DNA from: Magicicada septendecula
Taxonomy: Eukaryota; Arthropoda; Insecta; Hemiptera; Cicadidae
Direction: 5' to 3'
Assembly: GCA_034769895.1 (NCBI GenBank)
Contig: CM068367.1
Span: 127,274,927 to 127,338,926, forward strand
DNA length: 64,000 nt
The notes under the pieces were generated by a model, which was given only the letters and a program-made list of their open reading frames with translations, ran no database searches and had not been told where the DNA came from. The translations under genes and the position numbers were made by a program. This document shows, piece after piece, positions 34,480 through 47,886 of the stretch (position 1 is the first letter of the stretch; every line of letters begins with the position of its first letter).

Positions 34480-35210
34480 CTTTTGGCTCTTCTTAGCCTT
34501 TCCTTCTAATACTTAGTAATTCAGCTTCTTCCCTTCTTCTTTGGCACTACAGCTCAATGTGTGAACTATCTTCAAAAACAATCTTCTCCAATATCTCCTA
34601 TCTGTTGCTATCTCAGTATAACCCCTTACAGCCATTCTTCTGAGATATTTCAGCACATCATCAAACTATCTTATCCTAGGTCGACCCCTCTTCTGCTGTT
34701 GTATGCAGATATCCTTCCAAGAAGGTATACGCTGATCATCCTTCCATTCTAGGTGTCTTAGCCATTGTACTCGTTGGATCTTTACGAGTCCTACAATGTC
34801 TTCATGTTTCATGTCTGTCTCCTGGTTATTTCTAATTCTGCACTCATTATCTTCCCTAACCGGGCCACAAACACTCGTACAACCTTTCTATCAAACATTT
34901 TAAGTGTTTCTTGTTCCTTTATAGCTAACGTCCTCGTCTAGCCTCGATAAGTAACAACCAGTCTAATAAATATCTTATATTTTTATTTTTGTGCTGTGAC
35001 TAATAAGCCTGCTTCTCAATAGTCTACTGTTAGCATAGTATGCCTTATTTCCTATTTGTATACACCCATTCAGCTACTGTATCTAACCAAAGAACTCCCC
35101 CAGTCAATGAAATTTCGTTCTAATGAGACTTCTCCATAATAAATGCTCTGCACCCCCCTCCTGACAGTCTTGTCTCAAAATCTTAAACAGTACGCCCTCT
35201 CTCTTCTCAG
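34480..35210 (-). mobile_element. RTE-like LINE fragment, decayed
   Basis: The minus strand reads VKIQRVQWLRHLEWKDDQRI, then QQQKRGRPRIR and TDRRYWRRLFLKIVHTLSC. This matches the terminal domain of insect endonuclease-reverse transcriptases (W-xH-xRM, GRPxxRW, RxxWRxL). Earlier parts of the RT, toward 35,200, are recognisable only as scattered words. Multiple stops. Confidence 0.7.
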
Positions 35211-35439
35211 TAGTCCGTAGTACAGGACACACACACACCAAAATTGTTTTTAATTTATAATATTATTTAATATTAAATTGTACTAATGAACAGCACTGAC
35301 CCCCCTTAACTAATTTGTTACTACCACTACTATAGCCTTTTCCTGTTCCTCTTTTCTAGATAAAAAAAGTACTGCTAAGAGACTGGAATTTACAAGACAC
35401 AGTAATTCACAAAAATAAAATGGGAAACTTTCTCTCTCT

Positions 35440-35476
35440 CTCCCACCCACCCACCCACACACACACACACACACAG
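35440..35476. repeat. compound TC/CCCA/CA microsatellite
   Basis: CT repeats pass into CCCACCCA and then (CA)n. Confidence 0.9.
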
Positions 35477-35835
35477 AGACCAATTCAACTTGAGCGTATG
35501 TGCACAAACACAACACAGAGGAGGCGACAGTCTCTAATTTATGACTGTTGTAACATATGATTAATAGCTGGGTCAACAGTAAATTATGTGTACATGAAGA
35601 ATAATCTATTAAACAGAGAGACTGTTGTTACAAGCCATTTAACATAATGATCTACATTCCATAGTTCAGACAAGTAGTTGGATACACAGGCACAACTGTG
35701 TAATTAAAGTGATTTCTTTCTTTATTATGTATACAAAGTATAAATATGTTTCACTACAAGTATAGAGAGAGGATATTATGTAAATAGTCCAACTGTTATT
35801 TATAATAATAACTAATGTTCCTTACAAAATTTTAC

Positions 35836-35855
35836 ACATGCACGCACGCACGCGC

Positions 35856-35903
<48 letters not shown>
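35836..35903. repeat. CG/CA microsatellite
   Basis: GCACGCAC/GCGCGC repeats run into (CA)n, an alternating purine-pyrimidine tract about 65 bp long. Confidence 0.95.
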
Positions 35904-37994
<2,091 letters not shown>

Positions 37995-38149
37995 TACGAA
38001 CATTACAAGAAGGGATCGATTCCACACGAAAGTAGTAAAAACTTGACGGTAGAGGGAAAACATGCGGTCGACCATGGTCAAGACGACAGGTTAAAATGGG
38101 GTAGGAAAACGCACGGTACGTAAACCTACCCGGAGAAGAACTGAGGCCA

Positions 38150-38720
38150 CCAATTAACCTAGCCACGGATCCTCACTCTCACGCTCTCTCTCTCTTTCTC
38201 TCACTGAACACCATTAATCATACAATTAACGTATCTACCCTCCCACACGGTTGCAGCAGCGGCGGCGCGGCGGTGGGGGGCTGGCGTCTCAGTGGCGGTC
38301 ACTAGACGACCTTGATAACCAGTTGGAAGTCCAGTTCACATGTCTGGAATTAATCACTGACACTGAGTCACTCCGCGGCGGCGGCGGGTGTGTTGGTGTA
38401 GAAAGTATGCGGCAGGGCGTACGTACGCACGCACACGACCCGCGATGCACGTGATCCTCGCCAAAGTAGTATAATCGCCACGGCGTTATTAATATATTAA
38501 CCAGAGTGTAATTTCTGCACGCCATTAGCAACATACCGTTAGCGCACGTTGTACAGACGACAGGCGTATCAGGATTACTAATCGACTGATAATGATCCAA
38601 TTTTAGGTGGCAAAGCCACTGGACAACAGACGAAGACAGAAAATGCGGCTTGGGAGTACCGGATGGGTCGTGACCGTCCACCTACTTATTTATAGTCCAC
38701 ACGGCTGCTCTACAGTATTA
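38150..38720. promoter_or_regulatory. CpG-rich block, possible promoter region
   Basis: This stretch is much richer in CpG than its surroundings, with GCGGCGGCGCGGCGGTGGGG near 38,250 and GCGGCGGCGGG near 38,376. It includes a CT-rich tract at 38,175-38,203. It lies about 7 kb upstream of the first visible NRBP exon, so it might include that gene's promoter or a 5' UTR exon (inference). No start codon with NRBP-like sequence was found in it. Confidence 0.2.
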
Positions 38721-38949
38721 CTGTGATAACACGTGGGTCATAAGTGTGGCCTTTAATGAATAAAAGGATAAACTCCAAAATATGGACTAGACTGAAAAGG
38801 TGTCTCCAGAGGTTACTTGTGTAAATAACTCGTACGAATGACAGAAATACTGAGATGGAAGGAAGTGACACAATCGTTAACCAGCAGACTAGAGAAAGGA
38901 ATTATCACTCACACGCGCACACACACGCAGGAATTTCATTATTATTAAT

Positions 38950-39590
38950 TTTAATCTTGCTAACATTTTAACAAATTACAATCAAACCATTACTTTAACT
39001 AAAACAAAGGTTATGGCTTTTTCTGGGGCAAATCATATTAGAACAAACATTGTCATACAGGACTCGCCAATAGAACAGGTGCCGGATTTCAAATATCTAG
39101 GATGCAGCATTACATGTCAAGATGATAAGGAGGTTGAAAGCAAATTTAGTCTCTTCCAGTCGCTTTGTGGATCTATCATTAAACACTTAAAAAAGAAAAC
39201 AAGGAAAGAGACGCAGTTGAAATATTATAATGTAATGGCCATACCTCAACTACAGTATGGTAGTGAGACTTGGATTAGAAAGGCCAAATGTATATATCTA
39301 GAATACAAGGAGCGAAAATGAGGTTCTTGAGGGCTGTAAATGGTTGTACCAGGAGAGATCTTATCAGGAATGATCGTATTAGAATGCAGCTAGGCATAGC
39401 TGAAAGCTTAAATGAGGAAATCTCCCGGTACAAAACGGAGTGGCGGTTACAAGTAGAGAGAATGGATCCAACTAGATTTTCAAGAAGAGCCCTTTACTAT
39501 CATCCACTTCCGTAAACGATGGTTGGATGAATTCCACTGAGACTGGAAGAGGCTACTAGCCTAGGCCGTAAAGGATGACGACGACGATTA
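38950..39590 (+). mobile_element. RTE-like LINE fragment with GAC-rich tail
   Basis: The plus strand reads MAFSGANHIRTNIVIQDSPI, then FKYLGCSITCQDDKEVESKF, IPQLQYGSETW, MRFLRAVNGCTRRDLIRND and WRLQVERMDPTRFSRRAL, ending WLDEFH with DWKRLL. The order matches the RT thumb and C-terminal domain. At least one frame change lies near 39,290 and the terminal GRP box is damaged. It ends in GACGACGACGA (39,577-39,588), a simple-repeat tail. Confidence 0.8.
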
Positions 39591-40305
39591 ATTTTAACTG
39601 GCTTTTATTTTACTGTAACAAAAAATTAAAAAAACTTTTCCTTGACTAAAGCAATAAAGGTTTGATAGTCTCTACCTCAGTACTGGGATGAATTGGCGAA
39701 CACCTAGGCAAACATTTTCTGACACTGAATATGGTGGGGCCGAAACGTCTGCCCACATCTTAACAGCCCGGCTAGTAATAACAATAATTTTAACAATAAC
39801 GCGATTTGCTTTCTAATCGCTTTACCAACGTTATTTGAAATACAAGTATTGAGGCCCAACAACCCCTGAGAGAATTAATTCCATAACCCACGAAGCAAGT
39901 TGCAACACGAAACACATCGTCGACTAGTTGCAGCACATAAAAAAACCTAGACCGTATCAGAATTCGCAAGTTCGAAATTCTCGTGTTATCTGACTTCGCG
40001 CTGACAAACAGTAAGTCTAAACGACCTTGGCCTAACGAGTACAAAGTAAATAAAAATAAATTTGCTTCTTCACAATATACACGTTCACAAAAACTATACG
40101 GACTATCTGCACTACACATGATATATTTAACTCACAAATAAAAAGATTACGGTGTGTAAGAATAGACTGCTATTTATTTGTACTATCTGTCTACACGGTG
40201 TAGGAGAGATCTGCTAGGTTATACACGCCTACATCGTACAGCGTACAACGAAGCAGTCGGTACTTTTACGACCCTTGTGATATTACCGCAGATTTTACTC
40301 TAGAA
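39591..40305. other. unassigned stretch
   Basis: No coding similarity on either strand. G+C is moderate and the end is flanked by the hAT-like MITE duplication. Confidence 0.35.
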
Positions 40306-40618
40306 CAGTGTTTCTCAACCCACGGGACGCGACCCACTGCTGGGTCCTGAGGGGCGTTTGGTGGGTCGCGAAGTCGGGCTCACAAATTTATTTAATGTGT
40401 CTTAAAAACTTATCACATTTAATATTCAGTAGAATGAAGTATGTATAATTTGATTAAGCACAAAACAAAGCTCAAAGTACTCGATGTTAGCAAAAATATG
40501 ATTATAAACTGGGTGCACACACCTACAAGTAATTTAGCCGGTACCTATGCTTATGGGTCCCATAAACTGTAATATCCTTCAAGACGGGTCCCGGACTTAA
40601 AAAGGTTCTGAACCACTG
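40306..40618. mobile_element. hAT-like non-autonomous element (MITE) with 8-bp target duplication
   Basis: A 313-bp element with imperfect terminal inverted repeats CAGTGTTTCTCAACC and, on the other strand, CAGTGGTTCAGAACC. The flanks are CTCTAGAA (40,298-40,305) and GTCTAGAA (40,619-40,626), matching at 7 of 8 positions, the target-site length of the hAT superfamily. The interior is GC-rich near the left end (GGGTCGCG motifs) and has no open frame. Confidence 0.88.
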
Positions 40619-40899
40619 GTCTAGAATAGTATTCCTACCCTGAGGCGACCTGAGGGCTGTAAAATGCACCTTGATTTTATAGTGCTGCCCAGAACCTAAC
40701 AACTAAATATAGATTAACAGCCAATAACACATCGAACAAGAATTAAAAACAAAACAAAAAATGTTAACAAACGAAAAAATCTGTATGTTCGATCATAGTT
40801 TCCAGTTAAAAAGTGATTGTTTTTAACTGGAAACAATAACAATAACAATGTACTTCTGTGAGATTTTTACATCGGAAAATGGCCAAGTTTGTTTTTACG

Positions 40900-41245
40900 A
40901 TAAAAGAGCGTTCTTTCGACGCGAGGTTTTACAAAAAGATCTTCCTCCCGGCTGACAGTCCTTTACTGGCAGTCCTAGCATTCGAGCCTAATCCCTTAAT
41001 GATCGAAGATCGTTTCTCCTGCTCACGACTGCTTGTGGAGGCGAGCTTCCCATTGGGATTGATTCCACAATCTACGACAGGATTGGTCAGGTTCCCGAGG
41101 TTCCTCTCGCAGTATAGTTTGACAGCCTATGACATCAGATAGCTGGTTTTACCCAGAATCCGCGATAAGTTGTAAAAAACGATAAAACCGACGCGGATTC
41201 GAACCCGCGACGTCCCGCTTAGCAACGCGACCACTGCGACATCCG
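40900..41245 (-). mobile_element. tRNA-derived SINE candidate
   Basis: On the minus strand from 41,245 there is an A-box-like TGTCGCAGTGGTCGCG and then a B box GGTTCGAATCC about 30 bases later, as in a tRNA-type Pol III promoter. The T stem-loop can form (CGCGG/CCGCG) but its loop is one base off and no proper acceptor stem pairs, so it is not a functional tRNA. A GC-richer body follows for about 300 bp and contrasts with the AT-rich flanks. A T6 run right after the head might terminate Pol III early. The 3' boundary is uncertain. Confidence 0.5.
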
Positions 41246-42039
41246 GACTCAAATTAAATGTCTAGTACTTAAAAAAAATTAATTTCTCTCACCAACATTT
41301 CATATTTGGTTAATAAATGTAAACTTCTGCGAACTGCAATTCTAATTGCAAAATACGTTTGTATACACTGTACGAGTTTTACTTATCAAATAATTAGTTT
41401 CATTAGCCTCAATATCAGACTGAATTATCGTTTTAAAGGTGAAAGATACCAAGTTATTACCTTTTTACGTAATGACAAAAAATTATCGAGCATATGTGCT
41501 GCAGTTACCGTACGTCTGGTAACTCTGTAGCACACGAAGAAAACGCCGCGCTCAACAGATAGCGACACCTGTACGCGATCGAGGTATGCCCGCGGATTCG
41601 ATACAACATACCTGCCAGTTAAATTATCACATTCACGCTCTGTTTAATTTGACTCGCTATATAATGTTGCGACAAGGAGCGGTGACATTATACATTACTA
41701 CGAAGTAAAATTTTCATCTGCGCAGATTTGTGGCCCAGTTTACCAGATACAATAACTTCTAAACAACCTGTGCTGAATTCAACATTTTACCGGATAACCT
41801 AGGATCAATTTATTAATACAGGCACGTATTATTATTTCACCATTACTTGTGAAACCTACCACACAATCATACACAGTGGCAGCCTGTTTGAAATTTTTGA
41901 TGTTTATATTTTTAAATATAAAAAAATCATCACCAACTTACAAGCGTCAATGTTTACACTGTTCCAGCTTAACAAGCAAGGGTTGCCACCGCCTTCCAAT
42001 GTCATGTTTTGCCTACAATAATGCTGTACATTTATAATT
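41246..42039. other. unassigned stretch
   Basis: No gene or known element was recognised. Confidence 0.35.
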
Positions 42040-42590
42040 TCGAAAGACCAAAACCATGGCCTTTATAGGTAAATATCCAGTGAGGACTAAGATAGTTATA
42101 AACAACAGCACTTTTGAACAAGTGAGCCGTTTCAAATATCTCTGCTGTGCAGGAAGCTATGAATATGATATAAGAGAGAAGATAAATAAATTTAGGAATA
42201 TCTGTGGTACAATTCATAGAAATCTTAGAAATAAAACAAAACACACCACAAGGATTAAATTATATAAGACAATTGCAATACCTACGTTGATTTATGCAAG
42301 TGAGGCGTGGATCATGACAAAAAAGGAAAGCGGCAAGATTAAAAGCGCTGAAATGCAGTTTCTTCCGATAGTACAGTAGAACTCGAAGTAAAGGACATAA
42401 ATGAAATTATTCCAATTTACAGAAGACAATGGTGGGATCATCTGCAAAGAATGACAGAGGATCGATTGCCGAAAGCGGCATTGAACTATAAGCCATTGGT
42501 AGAAGAGACGTGAATCGTCCGAGGATGAGATGGGTGCCGGAACAAGTTTATATAACCTAATACTTGAAGAGGAGAAGGAGAAGAAAATTT
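42040..42590 (+). mobile_element. RTE-like LINE fragment
   Basis: The plus strand reads MAFIGKYPVRTKIVINNSTF, then EQVSRFKYLCCAGSYEYDIR, IAIPTLIYASEAWIMTKKES, KSAEMQFL, QWWDHLQRMTEDRLPKAALN and RRDVNRPRMRW. Together these span the last part of the RT and the C-terminal GRP-like box. There are frame changes near 42,375 and 42,505. It ends in a GAAGAGGAGAAGGAGAAG tail. It is closer in sequence to the fragment at 38,950 (both have MAF-G and TKIVI/TNIVI) than to the one at 32,300. Confidence 0.78.
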
Positions 42591-44640
42591 ATAATTTTTT
42601 TCAGATCAAACCATATTTAGACTAGATTGCCTGTTTTTGCTACAATGGCTCAAGCAATGTATCCTTTATCAAGCGTGCCATTTTGTCCATCACTGTAGCC
42701 TAAATTTTGAAATTTATGACTTTTTTGTACTCCTATTTTCTAAAAACGAGATAATTGTAGATATTTATGTACAAAATACGAATACACTCTAAGGTAAGCT
42801 ACAGATCTGAAAGTTACAAATAAATCTCCAATATACGTAAGGCAAAACTGAATAAGTCGCATACATGAATATAAGGTTCCCATATATTGTAGCGTGAAAA
42901 TGCAATCGATGCAAATAATGAGCTCAACCACGAAAGTACGAAAGGTTTTCTGTGAGAATAGATAACGGAAAGGCAAATGACAATGTTCACCTTATATGCG
43001 CTATCCAGTTCCCAATGTGTTAATGAAGTAATCGTTAATTAATTAATTACGATTACCTTAACTAATCCCGTCTTGTGACTTACCGTTTTCGTTAGTGCGA
43101 TAGGTTCGGAAACAAGTTCCCATCATCAGCCACTAAAATTCTTATTAACGTTATACGTCGAGTAGTACGCACTGTTTCGTAGTGTTGCGTGTGTTAATTC
43201 GATAATTTATATAATTTCACCGACACGTCCTCATGATAGCGTAAGAATGTTTAATAAATTAACAATATATAATAAATCTGCACCAGCTGGAGATGTGAAA
43301 ATTGACACATTTTTAGAATATTATTACCATGTGTTAGGATTATCGATCGGAAAATGGCGAGCGATTCCTGGTATAGCCGAAACGTTGGTGTTTACAAGGT
43401 TAAATTCGTGATGGATAACGTCCATTTACTAATTTTAAATAAGATCAGTGCTGATCAGCTCTCGGTAACAGTATCGAAAATAACGAACTATACTTGTTTA
43501 AAATCTTTTTCTTGTTGAAGAAAAAGTTTTTAATCGGAGTGCATTTCCTTATAAGACTATGGTTCAGAAAGTGGACAAATGAACACATGAAAGATAAACA
43601 AGCTGCGTACTGCGCAGAGGTATGCAGGAAAGGAACGCCCTATAACTGACAAGTAAGAGACACGAAAACATTTACGCGGGTGCGCAACTAAATTACAATA
43701 GATGATATAGTGTAGAGCATTCGAAAATAATGCGGAAGAGGCCAAAACATTCAGATGGGCGAGATTACGGCAGACGATCATGAAGGCTACCCAGCGACAG
43801 GAACTGGCCACTACGACAGTCTCTGTACGATGGGGCGATTCCTCGCAAGCAGTAAACTTGATACGAAGACTCACTTAAGACAACGCTGAAGTAAGAATAG
43901 GCTGGCATTCGCTTAGTAGTAGGAGAGGGGAACATGCTAATGATAATACCCACTGAACATAGAAATCGGTTAATCACCCTCAAACTGGCAACCCTGCAGA
44001 AAAGCTTGCTCTTCTACAATGCGATAAACATGAATCAAATTCATTGTAGAGGTGACAAAATCACAGAGGTGCTATAAAACGCAATTTCCTGGCGCTTACT
44101 CACACCGCACCGATAAAATGTACGATAATCTAACAAAAGAACAACAAATAAATAAGAACAATGAAATGTACAAAAAACCGATAGCGCGCAAATTATCAGT
44201 ACGCAATAAATAATGCAATGTTACAGTATAAACAATAATATTTATTTTGGCCTGCACTTAACTGATACATTTTTATTTATAGTATACAAGATAAAACAAA
44301 TAGTAACAACAACAACAATATGCTCAAGTAAGATTATAGAAGTGGCTATTGCGAAATTCAAACTTTTCCAGTTACGAAATCGTTCTTTTTATACTGGTCA
44401 CACAGGACGATCGCACGCGTCGTTTACTGTACATTTTTAGACTACATTACATACTTGAAGTCAACGAATGTGAAATCATTACAGGTCCTCGCTTTCATAA
44501 GCGAGAAGACAGCAGGTGAGGTGACGAAGAATGGAGACTCAGTAACGAGAGTGGACAACAGATCTCAGACTACGCCGGCATTCGCTTTGGAAGGCATACT
44601 GATTGTGTCCAGTGAACCATTTTCACCCTCTAAAAAGTAA
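42591..44640. other. no gene recognised
   Basis: Mixed composition with no convincing frame. The 105-codon minus-strand frame at 43,557-43,874 has no recognisable domain and is flanked by unrelated sequence. Confidence 0.35.
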
Positions 44641-44849
44641 TTTCCCTCTCTCCCTCTCCTTCCCCACAGGTTAGCAACTCTCGCTCCGTTATCGTGTACA
44701 CACACGACAATCTCCTCCGTCATACCTCCTCGTTCCATTACAACAACACCCATCGTATCCTTCCATTTCGTCTGTGGGCATCTTCTATTATTTATTCCGG
44801 CTGTACAATGTTTACACATTTTCCGGAACCAAAGATTACAGAAGTGATT

Positions 44850-45110
44850 GAATTCTCATCCTCTACTGCTGCTTATCCATCCAAAGATCTTCTTCAATCT
44901 CTCGTTCCCTTAGTATAGTCTGAATTTCTTCTATCCAGGTGATAGGTGGTCTTCCTCTTTTCCTTCTTCCTTGTGGGGTCCATTCCATAACTCTCCCTGG
45001 CAATCATTCCTGTGCCATTCTTTTCGTGTGGGCATCTTTTATTTCTTTAAAAGTGTGCATATTTAGAAACCGTCTGTGGCCACCCAGTTCCTGCATTCAC
45101 TTCAGACGCT
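44850..45110 (-). mobile_element. RTE-like LINE C-terminal fragment
   Basis: The minus strand reads AHTKRMAQE, then LPGRVMEWTPQGRRKRGRPP, ITWIEEIQTILREREIEEDL and WMDKQQ. It has the characteristic GRRKRGRPxxxW box of these elements. Only this short 3' piece is visible; a related word (RRCPQTKWKD) appears further along at about 44,770. Confidence 0.7.
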
Positions 45111-45175
45111 TGTATCAAATCAATTTCTTTTTTGTCTATATCATTACATTACTATTATTTTCAATTTAAGTGGGC

Positions 45176-45375
45176 ACAGAAATAAGGGAACAATTACAAG
45201 TTGCCAGCTTAAGTGACCTAATTAAAGAGTATAGGAATAAATGGGAACAATATTGACAAAGAATGAGCGTTGAAAGGATGCCAAATATGTTGTACAGTAT
45301 CGAGTGCAGGGACGGAGACCCATCGGAAGAACAAAAGAGAGGTGGAATAATCAGATAGCAACAGGCTGTTAGCTT
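45176..45375 (+). mobile_element. RTE-like LINE C-terminal fragment, opposite orientation
   Basis: The plus strand reads LIKEYRNKWEQY, a stop, QRMSVERMPNMLYSIECRDG, then EEQKRGG. This follows the pattern of the YRxxWxxHxxRM-xRxP-xxxxYxPxGRR box. It lies head to head with the fragment at 44,850-45,110. Confidence 0.55.
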
Positions 45376-47368
45376 TTTTATACTATAAGACCTGATCCAC
45401 GTGGGAAAATATAAAAAAGCCCTTGAACTCTTAAGAAACATTTGCATTTCTATTCAGAGACAATTAATTTTTGTGGTTTGCGCTATTTTATTTTTCAAGT
45501 ATTAAAAAACACCATGCGGTATTAGCTAAAAGATGTGTGTCTTAAAGAAAAAAGGTGACTTAGTTTGAAAGAAGAAACATTTTCTTCTCCTTATATATAT
45601 TCCCCTCATTCAAATTGCCTCTGTGGATTCGCTTTGTTACTTCGCAGGGTTTTAGGGTCAACATGGGTCAGCCTTAACAACTAGGTCAATATGGCGTACC
45701 GCCTTCGATCTGTCTCGGTGATGAGCTCGATTACTCGATAGTACTGAACGAGTCCTTTAAGTCCGATTGGACATTGCGATAAACGATTTACCTTAAGACG
45801 AATCGACCCGTGATACCCAGGTTTAGAAGCGTCTGCCTTGACTACTTGCCACTGGAACTGCTGTACGTATTAATTTTTTCTTATAATTACCGAAACGATA
45901 TGATTTCAAGTTCCACTGCCCAAGCACCAACCACTGGGTATCTACGCGGGATTCACCCCAGAGGTGCCCATCCCCCCCAAATTTTATTTCGTACCAAAAT
46001 ATGAGTTGGTCAACAGAATTTACCATATCATAATTAATAGCCTACTATTATTGCACTGAATACTATTATTCTTTGGACTATAAATTTGGTTCTCACAGCT
46101 TGCTGGCCGAAATATCACAACAAACTTCGACTGAATGGTCAGTAAAGCCATTTATATTTTAATAAGCCATTAACATTAATGTGTAAAAATGTTCAGAAAG
46201 AAACAACAAATTTTACATAAAAGGGAAAGAATTTCTAAAGAGAAAAGGGAGAAGTTTGAAGGCACAGAAAACGGATGCATGAAATTTACTCATATTTTAA
46301 GCTTCTGGAGGTGTTTAAGAATTTTGAGGGTGATTTACTGTTGTTATGGGGGTGGGCTTACATTTCCTGGGGGGAGTTTGAAATTACTGAGATATTGGGT
46401 GGGAATTAAAAATCGTCCTAAACTGTAGGGCGCCTAAAAAAGGTTATAAAGTTCACAAAGAGAAAGTCTGAACACTCTATTAGGGGTAGGCCCTATTCAT
46501 TGTTATTGGAGCAGAGGGGGTAAATTCCCGGGAAAATGTAAAAGTAAAAGAAAAAGTTTGAATACCGCGGAAATACCCCCCTAAAAAGGTGCGACTTGCA
46601 CCACTGCATCGTGCTGTGGGCACCCCTGATTCACCCGTTTTTTGAATGGTGTAGTAACCATAGGGGTCTAAATCCCTTCGAGAAGAAATACATCGCTTTC
46701 AAGATTATAAGAAACGCTTTTGAAAATGTGAATTCTAAACAATAATAAATAAAATAAATGAATAAACAATAGCAATCGTATCTGTGAGTAAACGATTACA
46801 CAGCGATCACACAAATATTACACATATGGAAGGTGCAAATCTGTAGCATTTCGACGAGCGATGTCGTGATTTATTTTTTTTAAATTAACTTCCATTCGTA
46901 ATCATGTTCCGTATCTGTCGCTAGCAACAACTGCAGCCCAAGCAATCACGTACACAAATGTTTACAGTCAATGTGTTCAAAACAAAATACCATTAGAGTG
47001 TATACGGCAATTATAAAAATCATAATATGTTTACATACAATGGAATCTAACAGTGCCAACAGCCAGTCGTGCATAATAAAAATGGGTAAACAAGAGATGT
47101 AAGATGTACGCGCGTGTGCATACGTGTGTGTGGCGCCAGCTTGGCACGCAGACCGGCTGAAGACACGAAAATATAAGTGGCGCTTCCACCCTCGCAGGTG
47201 TTTAGCGTCACGGTGCTACAACAATGCCCTCTACTCGTCCAAAGGCGCCCTCCTGCCCTCCCTTACTATTACGCACGTCTTCCATCTCGCACTTTTTTTT
47301 TTGTTAATTTTATTTCATATTTTTTGCAAACAACACGTCGCATGTGTACTCCGCCAAACACTATAAAT

Positions 47369-47369
<1 letters not shown>
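45376..47369. other. no gene recognised
   Basis: Mixed composition; G runs and purine-rich sequence near 46,190-46,570. No convincing coding frame or transposon end was found. Confidence 0.35.

Positions 47370-47457
<88 letters not shown>
47370..47457. repeat. (GT)44 microsatellite
   Basis: Uninterrupted array. Confidence 0.98.
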
Positions 47458-47459
<2 letters not shown>

Positions 47460-47745
47460 ATTGTTACTCTTAACCCGTACAATATATTAACTACACGAAA
47501 ATCTACTTTCTTAAACTAATTTAAGCACTACGTAAATTTTCTAAAAGCAAGTCATATAACATTTTAATTTACCAAACTTTCTATTTTATTAGATGCTCCA
47601 GAAAAGTAGATAAATCTCGTATAAAAAGGAATACAATGGCCGAAAGACATTTACAGTAATAAGCTTACAATTGTACATAAATATAACAATTACAGAATCA
47701 GAAAATCTTAACCCTCATTAATGTAATCCAAATTTGTTTATTTGT

Positions 47746-47886
47746 TTAGTTTCCTTCATCACCTTCACTTTCGGAAACGGTCTCATATTCAGTTCCTTCA
47801 TCGCTATTTCCTGAAATTTTGGGATCTTCGATGCCATCTAAACTTTTCTGATGCCACATCTCTTAAATTTCTTTATTACGTTTCCG
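47746..47886 (-). pseudogene. Tigger/pogo transposase C-terminal fragment
   Basis: The minus strand reads VIKKFKRCGI and, after a frame slip, DGIEDPKISGNSDEGTEYET and SESEGDEGN followed by a stop. The FKRCGI..DG.ED pattern and acidic tail are those of the end of Tigger-family transposases. No inverted repeats or catalytic core were seen nearby, so only a fragment remains. It belongs to a different lineage from Tigger A and B. Confidence 0.6.

Noticed and set aside
38289-38681. 130-codon minus-strand frame as an NRBP first exon
   Set aside because: It lacks the conserved SPCGRWxKRREE segment and has no donor in the right phase.
41175-41245. Functional tRNA gene
   Set aside because: A and B boxes are present but the T loop is one base too long and no 7-bp acceptor stem pairs; a SINE head or pseudo-tRNA fits better.
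47177-47473. Open frame with Val-Cys repeats
   Set aside because: Artefact of the (GT)44 array; the same holds for the Val-Cys frames at 49,903-50,223.
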